41,542 nucleotides of DNA from NCBI GenBank assembly GCA_020628815.1, contig JAHDEN010000039.1, positions 1-41,542 on the forward strand, in the 5' to 3' direction. Below the pieces are notes generated by a model that did not search any database, was not told the DNA's origin, and was given only the letters and a program-made list of their open reading frames with translations. Source of the DNA: Chloroflexota bacterium (GTDB taxonomy: Bacteria; Chloroflexota; Anaerolineae; Promineifilales; Promineifilaceae). Of the stretch, positions 32,405 through 41,007 are shown piece after piece (the stretch's first letter is position 1; every line of letters starts with the position of its first letter). The position numbers and the translations under genes are program-made.

Positions 32405-34669
32405 ATGACTAAAACAAATAGTATTGCATGGAGCCTTATTATTTTAAGCTCGTTTTTGTTCTTAATTTTTAGCTGGACACGGCCGACCGCGGCAAAAATT
32501 ACTGAGCTATCTCGCAATCAACAAGCACAAGACAGTCAAATATTTCTCCCTTTTATTGTTCAAATGGAAGAAAGTGATCCACCCCCTGGTAATTCATGTG
32601 GTGACCTTGCTCAAGAAGCTGAACAGGGTCAGCTGTTTGGCCAAATCAAGACCGTTACCGACAATGGGGTAACGGCGGTTGAAGGGGGCACAGAGGTACA
32701 TGGTAGTTTGATTGAGTCGGATCGGGTTGATTTTTGCGTCACCATTCTTGAAGAAGGGAACTACACGATTTCGGCCGAGGTAAAGGCGCCCGGACTCAGT
32801 TCCAATTCAATGTATTGGACCATCGACCGATCGCCTGATAGCGGCATGGTTTGGCACATGAATGTTTCAAACCAATTTGGAAAACAGTTTGTATCAGATG
32901 GGGGTAGCCCAGAAGGTGGCAACAGCCGCAAAGAAATTTATTTGCAACCGGGTGACACGACTATCAGTTTTTATCATCGTGAGCCAGGTGTTGCTTTTGA
33001 CAAGTTTGAATTGACCAAACTGCAGCAGGCTGAAAATGGGGATGAAATTTTTGATGATACTGAATTAAGCGCTTATGGCTTCCCGCTGATTAATTATTCA
33101 AACGTCGGGTTGAGTAACGGCATCCCTAACTATCCCAATGAAATTCGGGTGACGGGGAACAGTGAAAGTGATATCGAAAACGCGATCAATAACGCTCAGC
33201 CATACACGCGGATTATTTTACCGGCCGGTACCTACAACATCGGTACAATCGATATCACCAAAAGCAATATCGCACTTGTTGGGGAAGGGAACGGCTGTGG
33301 TGAGACTATTCTGAGATTTGGATCTCAGGACAGCGGGATCAAAGTGGGTGCAGGTGGCTATGTTGGCTCATCAAAGAATTTGACGTCGAACGCGAATCGG
33401 AACACGAAGGTTATCAGCGTCTCAAGCTCTGATGCTGGGGATTTTAATGTTGGTGATTATGTGTTTATCCGACAGGATGACGATAGCAATCTGTTTAGAG
33501 CCGACTTAAGCCGGAACCCGAACGAGGATTGGGTTAAAAACAATGCGACCCAAATGAACAAAATTGTTGCCAAAAATGGGAATCAGCTGGCGCTAGAAGG
33601 GGGCTTGAATTTAGATTACAAAACCTCTTTAAATGCGAGAGTCGCCAAGATGAGCAACATAATCTCTGGGGTGGGAATTGAAAATATTACCCTTGAGAGG
33701 ACGGCCGATGATTATGCAGAATACGGTTCTGCAAATATCTATTTCAACTACGCGGCTAACTCTTGGGTTCAAGGCGTACACTCCAAAAATTCAGTTAGGG
33801 CACACATCTATTTCAGCCGTTCGTATAAAAACGAGGTGCGTGGTAGTTATTTGGACAGCTCGTTTAACAATGGCCCTGGCGGGCACGGGTATGGGGTCCG
33901 GCTTGAGGCTGGCACAACAGACACACTAGTCGAGAATAATATCGCTCGCCTAATGCGACACTCGTATATCGCCCAGATCGGGGCAAATGGGAATGTGTTT
34001 GGCTACAACTATTCGGCCGATCCATTTGGAGAAGGGTTTGGCGAGATTTATACAGACTTAAGCGTGCACGGTGGCTTTGGTCACTCGAATCTGTTTGAAG
34101 GGAATCAGGCACAGCACGCCAAAATCGACAATATTCATGGCTCTAACTCGTGGAACTTCTTCTTTAGAAACCGATTGGAGCAAGATATTGATACCTACAC
34201 CTATAAATCTGAGCTGTTGCCCAAAGGGGCATCGACGCCCCATATCTGGGTGCATGAAAACCAGTATGACAATACGTTTTTAGCCAACGAAATCGGCTTC
34301 CCCGGAGCAAACCCCGCGACACAAACGGTTGGGTTTGACAGCGGCCGGGTGCGAGACAACTTCACCGTGTGCAAGTACATTACGAGCAGCGATGGCGAAC
34401 GGGGATGCGGCCAGACCCGTGATACCACGATCAATCACGGTACCCATGATTACCTAACGGGTCAAACGATGTGGGACAGCTCGATTAGTGAGCGGGGATT
34501 TCCAAACTCTGCTTATATCGCGACCAAGCCAAGTTTTTGGGGTGGTTCAGCATGGCCCACCTTTGGTCCCGATACACTGGGCTTAAGCGAAAGCGAAAAG
34601 ATGATCCCGGCCAAAGCTCGATTTTTAGCGGCCCGACAAGGGAATGGGAGTTACTGTGCAGTTGACTAA
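32405..34669 (+). CDS. Secreted right-handed beta-helix protein (pectate-lyase-like fold)
   Basis: 754 residues from MTKTNSIAWS; AAGGAA lies six bases upstream, and a TTG five codons earlier falls in that site. Signal peptide 1-30 (hydrophobic 8-24). The segment IFLPFIVQ (46-53) after it is typical of exported Chloroflexota proteins. Residues ~65-205 look like a carbohydrate-binding jelly roll (VDFCVTILEEGNYTISAEV ... TTISFYHREP). From about 245, the pattern DIENAINNAQPYTRIILPAGTYNIG marks a pectate-lyase superfamily beta-helix, running to about 640. Probable role: binding or cleaving an extracellular polysaccharide; no catalytic residues can be assigned. Confidence 0.85.
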   Translation: MTKTNSIAWSLIILSSFLFLIFSWTRPTAAKITELSRNQQAQDSQIFLPFIVQMEESDPPPGNSCGDLAQEAEQGQLFGQIKTVTDNGVTAVEGGTEVHGSLIESDRVDFCVTILEEGNYTISAEVKAPGLSSNSMYWTIDRSPDSGMVWHMNVSNQFGKQFVSDGGSPEGGNSRKEIYLQPGDTTISFYHREPGVAFDKFELTKLQQAENGDEIFDDTELSAYGFPLINYSNVGLSNGIPNYPNEIRVTGNSESDIENAINNAQPYTRIILPAGTYNIGTIDITKSNIALVGEGNGCGETILRFGSQDSGIKVGAGGYVGSSKNLTSNANRNTKVISVSSSDAGDFNVGDYVFIRQDDDSNLFRADLSRNPNEDWVKNNATQMNKIVAKNGNQLALEGGLNLDYKTSLNARVAKMSNIISGVGIENITLERTADDYAEYGSANIYFNYAANSWVQGVHSKNSVRAHIYFSRSYKNEVRGSYLDSSFNNGPGGHGYGVRLEAGTTDTLVENNIARLMRHSYIAQIGANGNVFGYNYSADPFGEGFGEIYTDLSVHGGFGHSNLFEGNQAQHAKIDNIHGSNSWNFFFRNRLEQDIDTYTYKSELLPKGASTPHIWVHENQYDNTFLANEIGFPGANPATQTVGFDSGRVRDNFTVCKYITSSDGERGCGQTRDTTINHGTHDYLTGQTMWDSSISERGFPNSAYIATKPSFWGGSAWPTFGPDTLGLSESEKMIPAKARFLAARQGNGSYCAVD

Positions 34670-34717
34670 TCGAGGCGATTGAACCGAATGAGTTGAACAG
34701 GTTTTAAAAGTGGAGTG

Positions 34718-36760
34718 TCATAACAGATGGCACAGACGGAAGGCGTCATAGACGGCCGAGTGAATCGTGCGACTGCTGACCGCGTCCCCGATCCGATGCA
34801 GCTCATAACCAGACGGCCAAGCACCCAGTTGCGGCTGGGGCTGATTGGCGATCAAGGTGGTGATGTCGGTGACGCCGCTGTTGATCGCACCGTCTCGCAG
34901 ATCATGATACAGCTCGGCCGTGGGTTTGGTCCCTTGCGCGATGATGATGTGATCCCCGACAAAACTGTGCTCCGTATCGGTTAACTCATGTACAAATGTC
35001 GCTTTTAACTTGTCACCGACCTGTTCAACTCGGGCGATCTGCAAATCGATATCGACCGAGATGCCATGCTGTTGGAACCGTTTGCGGTGCATGACTTGTT
35101 CTGATCCGCCCATTTCAACGGCGAGCTGAGAATCTATCGTTATGTAGCTGACACTGGCCCCGGCCTGCGCCAAATGCACCGCACAGCTTGGCCCCTGATG
35201 CCGGCCGATCCCGTCATAAAATATGACCCGTTGCCCGCTAAATTTGGCGGGATGTTGCATTCCATCCCACACAGAGTTGCATAGATCGGCCCCCGCAAAG
35301 CCGGAAAAGTAAGGTGTTCCGCCGGTGGCGATGAGGACAACGTCTGGCTTTTCGGCGCGGATGTCTTCGGCCGTGGCTCGACGGTTGAGGCGTACATCAA
35401 CGTTTAAAAGAGCCATCTCATTTTCGCGCCAAGTGACGATATTTTGTAAGTTACTGCGATGGCTAAATTTTGCGGCGAGGTTGAGCTGCCCGCCCAAGTT
35501 GTCACCGGCCTCAAACAGCACAACGGTGTGACCCCGCTCTGCGCTGACCCTGGCGGCTTCCATCCCCGCAACGCCACCCCCGACAATGACAACTTTGCGC
35601 ACTGTTGGCGCGGCCGAAATGGTGTGGGGCAGTTTAAGCTCACGAGATGTGGATGGGTTGTGGATGCAGCTGGGGGGGAGTGCCGCGTGGCAAAATTGAG
35701 CCCCCACACACGGCCGGATACGAGCCTCTTCCCCTCGTTTAATTTTGTCTACCAGATGGGGATCCGCGATGTGAGCCCGTGTCATGCCGACCATGTCTAA
35801 AACGCCGTCCCGAATCGCTTGCCGGGCGGTTTCGATATGGACGATGCGGGCCGCATGGAAAACGGGGCTGTTGATCTCCGCTTTGAACTGACCCACATCT
35901 TCTAAAAACGGGGCCAAGGGGCGTTCGATCCCCGGCATGCAGTCTTCAGACAGGGCGCGACGGGTGTCGATCCGGCCGAGATTGATGTTGAAAAAATCGA
36001 TCATCCCATCTTGTTCTAAAATTTTGGCCGCCTCAAGTGCTTCATCTCGATTGAGCCATCCCTGTGTTTTTTCATCAATCACATAACGGATGCCTACGAG
36101 AAATTTATCCCCAACCCGCCTGCGAATCTCGGCATGCACCTCCCGCACAAAGCGGAGCCGGTTAATGAGCGAGCCGCCGTACGCATCGGTGCGCTGGTTG
36201 GTGACCGGTGACAAAAACTGGCCGGTTAAATGGCCGCCCGTCATTGTTTCTAGTCCGTCGAGCCCACCTTCTTTGCAGCGCATGGCCGCATCCCCATACT
36301 GCTGGATGACCCGCTTTATATCAAAAACGTCCATCGCTTTGGGGATGCTGCGGTAAACTGTTTCACGCACGGCCGAAGGGGCAATAGTGGGTAGCCAATG
36401 GCCCGTTGTGGGCTGAGCCCGTCGCCCTAAATGGGTGATCTGCACCATTAAGGCTGCGCCGTGGTGGTGCACCCGGCGAGAAAAGTTTTGCAGATACGGA
36501 ATGACCTCGTCTGTACCGAAGTTGAGTTGCCCAAACACATCTGGAGAGTCAGGAGCCACATTGCTAGACCCGCCAAACATGGTGAGCGCAATCCCGCCCC
36601 GTGCTTTTTCTTCGTGGTATCGCTGGAGAGGCTCTTTTGGCATGCCGTTATCCCCAAATCCCTCGGAGTGGCTGGTGCTCATGATGCGATTGCGGAAGGT
36701 GACGTGTTTGATTGTGTACGGTTGTAGAAGCGGATCGGTTGAAACGGTTTGCTCTGCCAT
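34718..36760 (-). CDS. OYE-type flavoprotein, trimethylamine-dehydrogenase/N-methylproline-demethylase-like
   Basis: 680 residues, three parts as in 2,4-dienoyl-CoA reductase and TMADH. An FMN TIM barrel (1-345; QITHLGRRA, HLTGQFLSPVTNQRTDAYGG) is followed by an iron-sulfur segment and an FAD/NAD(P) domain (GGGVAG at 394-399). The Fe-S segment has Cys351, Cys357 and Cys365, but the second ligand of the usual CxxCxxC is Ala354. I recall CVGA in N-methylproline demethylase-like proteins, so a cluster may still form or be lost. Likely oxidises a methylated amine or reduces an enoyl substrate. GGAGA lies four bases before the ATG. Confidence 0.88.
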   Translation of the reverse strand: MAEQTVSTDPLLQPYTIKHVTFRNRIMSTSHSEGFGDNGMPKEPLQRYHEEKARGGIALTMFGGSSNVAPDSPDVFGQLNFGTDEVIPYLQNFSRRVHHHGAALMVQITHLGRRAQPTTGHWLPTIAPSAVRETVYRSIPKAMDVFDIKRVIQQYGDAAMRCKEGGLDGLETMTGGHLTGQFLSPVTNQRTDAYGGSLINRLRFVREVHAEIRRRVGDKFLVGIRYVIDEKTQGWLNRDEALEAAKILEQDGMIDFFNINLGRIDTRRALSEDCMPGIERPLAPFLEDVGQFKAEINSPVFHAARIVHIETARQAIRDGVLDMVGMTRAHIADPHLVDKIKRGEEARIRPCVGAQFCHAALPPSCIHNPSTSRELKLPHTISAAPTVRKVVIVGGGVAGMEAARVSAERGHTVVLFEAGDNLGGQLNLAAKFSHRSNLQNIVTWRENEMALLNVDVRLNRRATAEDIRAEKPDVVLIATGGTPYFSGFAGADLCNSVWDGMQHPAKFSGQRVIFYDGIGRHQGPSCAVHLAQAGASVSYITIDSQLAVEMGGSEQVMHRKRFQQHGISVDIDLQIARVEQVGDKLKATFVHELTDTEHSFVGDHIIIAQGTKPTAELYHDLRDGAINSGVTDITTLIANQPQPQLGAWPSGYELHRIGDAVSSRTIHSAVYDAFRLCHLL

Positions 36761-36853
36761 TTTGTCTCCAGTTGTGAGTTGATCAAATTTGATTCTGCCA
36801 CAACGAGACCCTTCTGTCGAAAGGCGTTTGGTGCATGTTTGAAACGGGAGAAC

Positions 36854-36890
36854 AAAAAAGGTCCATCCTGAAGTTCAGAATGGACCTTTT
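36854..36890. terminator. Terminator after the XRE-2TM gene
   Basis: AAAAGGTCCATCCTGAA pairs with TTCAGAATGGACCTTTT (one mismatch), with six A on the plus strand giving U on the minus strand. It ends the gene at 36916 and may also work in the other direction. Confidence 0.85.
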
Positions 36891-36915
36891 GATTAACGGG
36901 TGTTTGAGTCAGCGT

Positions 36916-37368
36916 TTATCTGGCGACTTCGTGCTCTTTTTGCTTCATCGCTTCAACTGATCTGACCAAGAACAATGTGCCACCATGGCATAAAAGCCCG
37001 ATGGTCCAGAAGCCAATGGGAATAAGCGACCACCAATCGACCGGACTTGTGAGCAAATTAATGAGCAACATGCTGCCCGCTCCCATTAGGTAACTAATGG
37101 CATGGATGCGAACAGAGAGTTCTAGTCCGTTAATTCCCTTATGGTTTTGCGTCACGAGCGATGCGTCAGTTTCGCCCAACATTTCTTTCGTAGAAACGTT
37201 AAAGACATTGGATAGCGCCGCGGCAGAATCATGAGATGCTCCGCCGCCATTTTCAATACGTTGGATGGTGCGTAGGCTAAGACCTGCCATTTCAGCTACC
37301 TGTTCTTGAGACCAGAAGCGCTCTTTGCGCAACAGTCGTAATTTATCTGAATCAAGGTTGATTTTCAT
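36916..37368 (-). CDS. XRE-family HTH regulator with two-transmembrane domain
   Basis: 150 residues from MKINLDSDKL, with a perfect AGGAGG six bases upstream; the longer frame upstream is not needed. The N-terminal helix-turn-helix (about 5-60; WSQEQVAEMAGLSLRTIQRIENG) is joined to two membrane helices (about 85-105 and 112-135) of the 2TM domain type. This domain pair is usual for small membrane-bound regulators that control their own operon. Target unknown. It lies between the flavoprotein and TetR genes, all on the minus strand. Confidence 0.88.
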   Translation of the reverse strand: MKINLDSDKLRLLRKERFWSQEQVAEMAGLSLRTIQRIENGGGASHDSAAALSNVFNVSTKEMLGETDASLVTQNHKGINGLELSVRIHAISYLMGAGSMLLINLLTSPVDWWSLIPIGFWTIGLLCHGGTLFLVRSVEAMKQKEHEVAR

Positions 37369-37532
37369 GAGACCTCCTGTGTGAACCTCACTAATTGATG
37401 CTTGCATTATGGCAGTGCAGACCGGAAATTACAACGACATTGACCCGTCATCTATATGACATCTGCCTGAAAACCAGACGCCTATTCTTTTAGAGGGTGC
37501 ATTGCAACCGGTATTTTTTGATGTGGGCCAAC

Positions 37533-38201
37533 TCACTTCGCGTCATCCTCAAGGGATGCCAGTACCGTCTGCCAATTGTTTGCCTGTTTTGAACGAGGCA
37601 TACTTTCTGGGGAGCCAAGATGACGAAGGGGAGATAGCCCATTATCCAATAACAGAAACGTGATTTTTCCCATCTTTTCGGCCGATTCGCGCATCCCGTT
37701 TTTGATCCAATCTCTGATCAGCATGTACAAACCACCTGATACAAAACTCGTTTCGTAATCGACAAAGGTTTGAATAATCTCTGGTGGCGAGAGATGTTTG
37801 CCGACTTCATTTCTCAGTGCTTTGATGTGGGAATTCAAGGCCTCGATCAGCAAATCTTTGTTCTCAACCTGTAGTACCCACTTTAACTCTTCGCTATGCA
37901 ACAGCCACTGTTCGTAGGATGATGTTAAGAGCTGGAGGATGTCTACCCCTTCCTGATTTTCTCTTTCATGAAAAACAACAGTGTGAATATTCTCAAATAG
38001 ATCGTCCATCAGGCTAAACAGCAGCTTTTCTTTGGTTTCAAAGTGCTGGTAAAAGGTCGGTCGGGAGACATCCGCCTCCTCAACAATTTCTTTGATTTGA
38101 ATTTTTGCCAGAGGTTTTCGTCTCAAGAGACTGATTAAAGCATCTTGCAGCAGCTTTCTTGTGCGGCGTACCCGCCGATCTACTTTCCTTTTATTTGTCA
38201 T
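37533..38201 (-). CDS. TetR-family transcriptional regulator
   Basis: 222 residues from MTNKRKVDRR; GAGG lies five bases upstream, and the 26 extra in-frame codons run into the operator region. The N-terminal helix-turn-helix (about 10-60; IQIKEIVEEADVSRPTFYQHFETKEKLL) is typical; the C-terminal part is the ligand domain (TetR_C_33-like, with SFVSGGLYMLIRDWIKNGM). It is divergent from the epoxide-hydrolase-like gene, with three GTAAG-type palindromes between them, so it probably represses both. Confidence 0.92.
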   Translation of the reverse strand: MTNKRKVDRRVRRTRKLLQDALISLLRRKPLAKIQIKEIVEEADVSRPTFYQHFETKEKLLFSLMDDLFENIHTVVFHERENQEGVDILQLLTSSYEQWLLHSEELKWVLQVENKDLLIEALNSHIKALRNEVGKHLSPPEIIQTFVDYETSFVSGGLYMLIRDWIKNGMRESAEKMGKITFLLLDNGLSPLRHLGSPESMPRSKQANNWQTVLASLEDDAK

Positions 38202-38213
38202 TTTCGCCTCAGT

Positions 38214-38227
38214 GTAAGTTTTCTTAC
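38214..38227. promoter_or_regulatory. Putative TetR operator 1
   Basis: GTAAG-TTTT-CTTAC, 13 bases before the TetR start. It is nearly identical to the complement of operator 3 (GTAATTTTCTTAC). Confidence 0.55.
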
Positions 38228-38280
38228 GTTTCCTCGAGTTTGCTAATTGACCCAACAGTCCGCGTTTAGCAGAATACACA

Positions 38281-38296
38281 CGTAAGTTATTTTACG
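38281..38296. promoter_or_regulatory. Putative TetR operator 2
   Basis: CGTAA-GTTATT-TTACG, 60 bases before the hydrolase start; it shares the GTAAGTT half with operator 1. Confidence 0.5.
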
Positions 38297-38299
38297 CAA

Positions 38300-38312
38300 G
38301 TAAGAAAATTAC
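38300..38312. promoter_or_regulatory. Putative TetR operator 3
   Basis: GTAA-GAAAA-TTAC, adjoining operator 2. Its complement matches operator 1 over GTAA-TTTTCTTAC. Confidence 0.5.
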
Positions 38313-38355
38313 CGAGTGTTTAGCTCAAAGAAAACAATCGATTAAAGGAGACAAA

Positions 38356-39444
38356 ATGACCAAGATGAACGATCCCAGAGAAATACTAAAAGTAATCAAA
38401 ATCCTCTCACCGCAGACCTTGCCGAGTTTGGAATACCTATCACGTGAGGACCTGACACTAACCAATGTTCGTGAAGGTGGAATCCGGGAAGATGTACAGA
38501 TCACGACAGACATGCGATATCCAAAACCGGCCGCCTATCCGATTGGCGCAGAGAACGCACACGGTGAAATTGAAATGCTCGGTGATGTTGAAGCGACTCA
38601 CTGGTATGTCGATGCTGATGGAATCATTTGGCATTTTGTAACGGCCGGTGACCCAAACAACGAGCCGTTTGTGCTTGTACACGGCTTCCCCGAAAGCTGG
38701 TACACCTTCCATAATCAAGTCCGCGATTTGTCTGATCAGTTTTACTGCATTGCCGTTGATACGCTGGGGAATGGCCAAAGCGACAAACGGCTGGATTTAG
38801 ACTATCGCTATTCAGCCATCGCGGGATCATTGGCCAAGTTGCTAGACACCATTGGGGTAGATCGTTTTAACCTCGGGGGGCACGATCGTGGTTCGGTCAT
38901 TTCTGACCATCTTTTAAATGTAGATGGGATGGAAGGACGCATCCTGCGCTACGTCCGTATGCAACAGTCGGCCAATGAGCCACACGGTGATCCGCAGCCG
39001 CCGCACGGGGTATTTGCTCAGCCTTGGTTCTCTAAATTGATGAAGTGGACCGGATTTCCTCGGGTCGCCTATGTTGCCAGTGGATACCGTGTTGAAGGTA
39101 TCACCAAAGAGGTGTTGGACAGGCTTGATCATGAGGTGAAGTTTAAAGGGGTAGCCGAAGCCTCGCCGCGACAATTTGATCACACCAACCTGCAAAAAGA
39201 GTTGGACGACCGCCACAACTTCCTGTTTGCGAAGATGACGATGCCGGTCCTTTTCCTGCAAGGGAAACATGATCCGGGCCAGCATGTGGAAGAGTATGAA
39301 AATACGCCGGATTTTGTTGCCAACGGCCGGGTGCAGTTTATCGACGGTAATCACTTCTTCCAACTGGGCGATTCTTCAGAAGCGGCAACGGCCGCGATGC
39401 GGGAATTTTTATTGGAACCGCGGCCGGATTCAGTCACAGTTTAA
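38356..39444 (+). CDS. Alpha/beta hydrolase, epoxide hydrolase/haloalkane dehalogenase-like
   Basis: 362 residues. HGFPE (109-113) and the nucleophile elbow GGHDRG with Asp177 place it with enzymes that use aspartate, i.e. epoxide hydrolases and haloalkane/fluoroacetate dehalogenases, rather than serine esterases. A second acid lies in QGKHDPGQHV and the catalytic His in IDGNHFFQLGD. The N-terminal ~80 residues are additional to the fold. AAAGGAG lies five bases before the ATG. It is probably controlled by the divergent TetR gene, suggesting induction by its substrate. Confidence 0.9.
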   Translation: MTKMNDPREILKVIKILSPQTLPSLEYLSREDLTLTNVREGGIREDVQITTDMRYPKPAAYPIGAENAHGEIEMLGDVEATHWYVDADGIIWHFVTAGDPNNEPFVLVHGFPESWYTFHNQVRDLSDQFYCIAVDTLGNGQSDKRLDLDYRYSAIAGSLAKLLDTIGVDRFNLGGHDRGSVISDHLLNVDGMEGRILRYVRMQQSANEPHGDPQPPHGVFAQPWFSKLMKWTGFPRVAYVASGYRVEGITKEVLDRLDHEVKFKGVAEASPRQFDHTNLQKELDDRHNFLFAKMTMPVLFLQGKHDPGQHVEEYENTPDFVANGRVQFIDGNHFFQLGDSSEAATAAMREFLLEPRPDSVTV

Positions 39445-39452
39445 AAAACCGT

Positions 39453-39525
39453 GTAGGGGTCGAAGGGGGCGGAACCAATTTTGATTTAGCTTAGCATGGT
39501 TGTGCCCGCTCCCTTCGACCCCTAC
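39453..39525. repeat. 72-bp inverted-repeat element, copy B
   Basis: GTAGGGGTCGAAGGG.. at the left and its complement at the right enclose an AT-rich centre. Read on the other strand it aligns with copy A at 2011-2082, including the AAATCAA..TTGGTTCCG stretch. It begins nine bases after the hydrolase stop and may end its transcript. Confidence 0.75.
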
Positions 39526-39540
39526 AGAGCGGGAAATCGA

Positions 39541-39963
39541 ATGAAAATCTTCAAAATCGTTGTGTTAACTTTATCCGGCCTCGCCTTGTTCTATGCCAGC
39601 GCCGCAAGGTTGTTCAACCCGGCCAAGGCCGTTTTCCTACAAACCTATTTTCAGAACCCCCAAAATAGCCTGGATATCGCCATCGACTTGGTCAGTGAAA
39701 TACGAGGGGTCGGTGCTGTCATGCTTTTAGGTGGGATTTTGGCCCTGCTTGGTGCAATCCGGCCGGAAATTCGGCAGACTTCATTTGCGGTTGGTTCTGT
39801 TATTTTTGGCGGTGTTATCTTGGGGCGATTAATTAGTTTTTACATCGATGGGGTACCACATCAAGCTCTAATTCGAGTGGCCGTTATTGAAGCCGTTCTG
39901 GCAGCGCTCAATATCTTTTGTTTGGTGCGTATGCTGGCTCGGGAGCAAAAAAATCTTAAGTAG
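39541..39963 (+). CDS. DUF4345-like small membrane protein
   Basis: 140 residues from MKIFKIVVLTLSG. An earlier ATG at 39496 lies inside repeat copy B and is unlikely. Four hydrophobic segments (about 3-20, 52-75, 80-98 and 108-130), with YASAARLFNPAKA near the start and EIRGVGAVMLLGGI, GVILGRLISFYIDG and VIEAVLAALN later, are the conserved layout of DUF4345. Function unknown. Confidence 0.8.
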   Translation: MKIFKIVVLTLSGLALFYASAARLFNPAKAVFLQTYFQNPQNSLDIAIDLVSEIRGVGAVMLLGGILALLGAIRPEIRQTSFAVGSVIFGGVILGRLISFYIDGVPHQALIRVAVIEAVLAALNIFCLVRMLAREQKNLK

Positions 39964-40181
39964 CCGTTTTTAGCCCAGCTATAACTTCATTTGAGGTTCC
40001 CTTAACATTTCTTAGGTTGCTGTTCAACCAAGGGGTTAAAAAATCACATACGATTTAATCATCAATGATTTAAACAAACGCGAGGGTTTCACCCGACAAA
40101 TCATTCCGATTTATTTTTATCCGAAGCGCTCGCATGGAAGCTGATTTCAGAATCGGCCAACCAACAGGAGATTTTTTAACC

Positions 40182-40526
40182 ATGGACGACAACAAAATTC
40201 AAAAATTTGTAGGCGCTGGCTCAGTAGCTGGCATTCTTTTAATGATTGCAATCCTTTTTAGCAACGGCACCTTTGGCGCTGGGGCAAACATCACGGCCGC
40301 GGCCGGGCTCGACTCAAACTCAATCGCTCAGATGGACGAAGGTGAAGAAATGGAAGGTGAGGATGAGATGGACGAGGATGAAATGGAAGAGATGGATGAC
40401 GATGAAGACGAGGGCCAAGAGTATGGCGAAGACGATGAAGATGAAAAGGACGAAGACGAAGATGAGAATGAAGGCGGCATCTTAGGCTTTGATTTCGGAC
40501 TTGGCTGGTTTGGGGAGAATGACTAA
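40182..40526 (+). CDS. Membrane-anchored, extremely acidic protein
   Basis: 114 residues from MDDNKIQKFVGAG; AGGAG lies upstream with long spacing (about 10), and an ATG sixteen codons earlier is possible. One hydrophobic segment (about 10-35) is followed by a run of ~55 residues made almost only of Glu, Asp and Met/Gly, and a short glycine/aromatic tail GILGFDFGLGWFGEN. No family recognised. It could bind calcium or basic proteins; that is a guess from composition. A terminator follows. Confidence 0.75.
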   Translation: MDDNKIQKFVGAGSVAGILLMIAILFSNGTFGAGANITAAAGLDSNSIAQMDEGEEMEGEDEMDEDEMEEMDDDEDEGQEYGEDDEDEKDEDEDENEGGILGFDFGLGWFGEND

Positions 40527-40590
40527 GGTTATTTTCAAATCGCCCAAGGTAGCACATAACCATTCAATTTAATAGATCAGATCAGACACA

Positions 40591-40640
40591 AGAGACAACT
40601 GTTTCATGAGGCTTAGTCCCTGAAATGGTTGTCTCTTTTT
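40591..40640 (+). terminator. Terminator of the acidic-protein gene
   Basis: AGAGACAAC and GTTGTCTCT form a 9-bp stem, extended by GTTTCA/TGAAAT inside, and are followed by six T. Confidence 0.88.
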
Positions 40641-41007
40641 TGTGAGTTTAACGGCAAGGTGATTATGTTAGCCTCCAAGAGTGATCAACTTTGGGATATT
40701 CTAAGGCCATTGTGATTCCGGTTTCGAGTTAGGTACTATCTTCGGATGTGCTTTTGGCCTCTTGCGTATCTTCGGTCGTAGACTCAACTAGCACTACGGG
40801 GGACAATATCAACCCCATAAGCGCCGTTTGTATCATTTTTCTCGCTATGAGAGGACGGTCAGAAGCCTTTTATTCATCAATAATTTTTGGCATAATATTC
40901 TGTTCGAACAAGTAACCCTTCTTGTTTAAACAAAGGATAGAGACAGGGGATAGGGAAAGAGAACTTTGCTATAAAATATCCCCTCTACCCTTTACGCACT
41001 ACTCAAA
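40641..41007. other. Intergenic region before the last gene
   Basis: About 370 bases. On the minus strand, 40729-40836 can encode 35 residues (MIQTALMGLILSPVVLVEST, then polar) behind a purine-rich stretch, but nothing else supports it. No repeats or strong promoter seen. Confidence 0.35.

Noticed and set aside
40291..40563. Minus-strand open frame rich in His/Arg/Leu opposite the acidic gene
   Set aside because: Shadow of the Asp/Glu codon run; no ribosome site.
40729..40836. 35-residue minus-strand frame with hydrophobic N-terminus
   Set aside because: Too short to support without conservation; only a purine-rich stretch precedes it.
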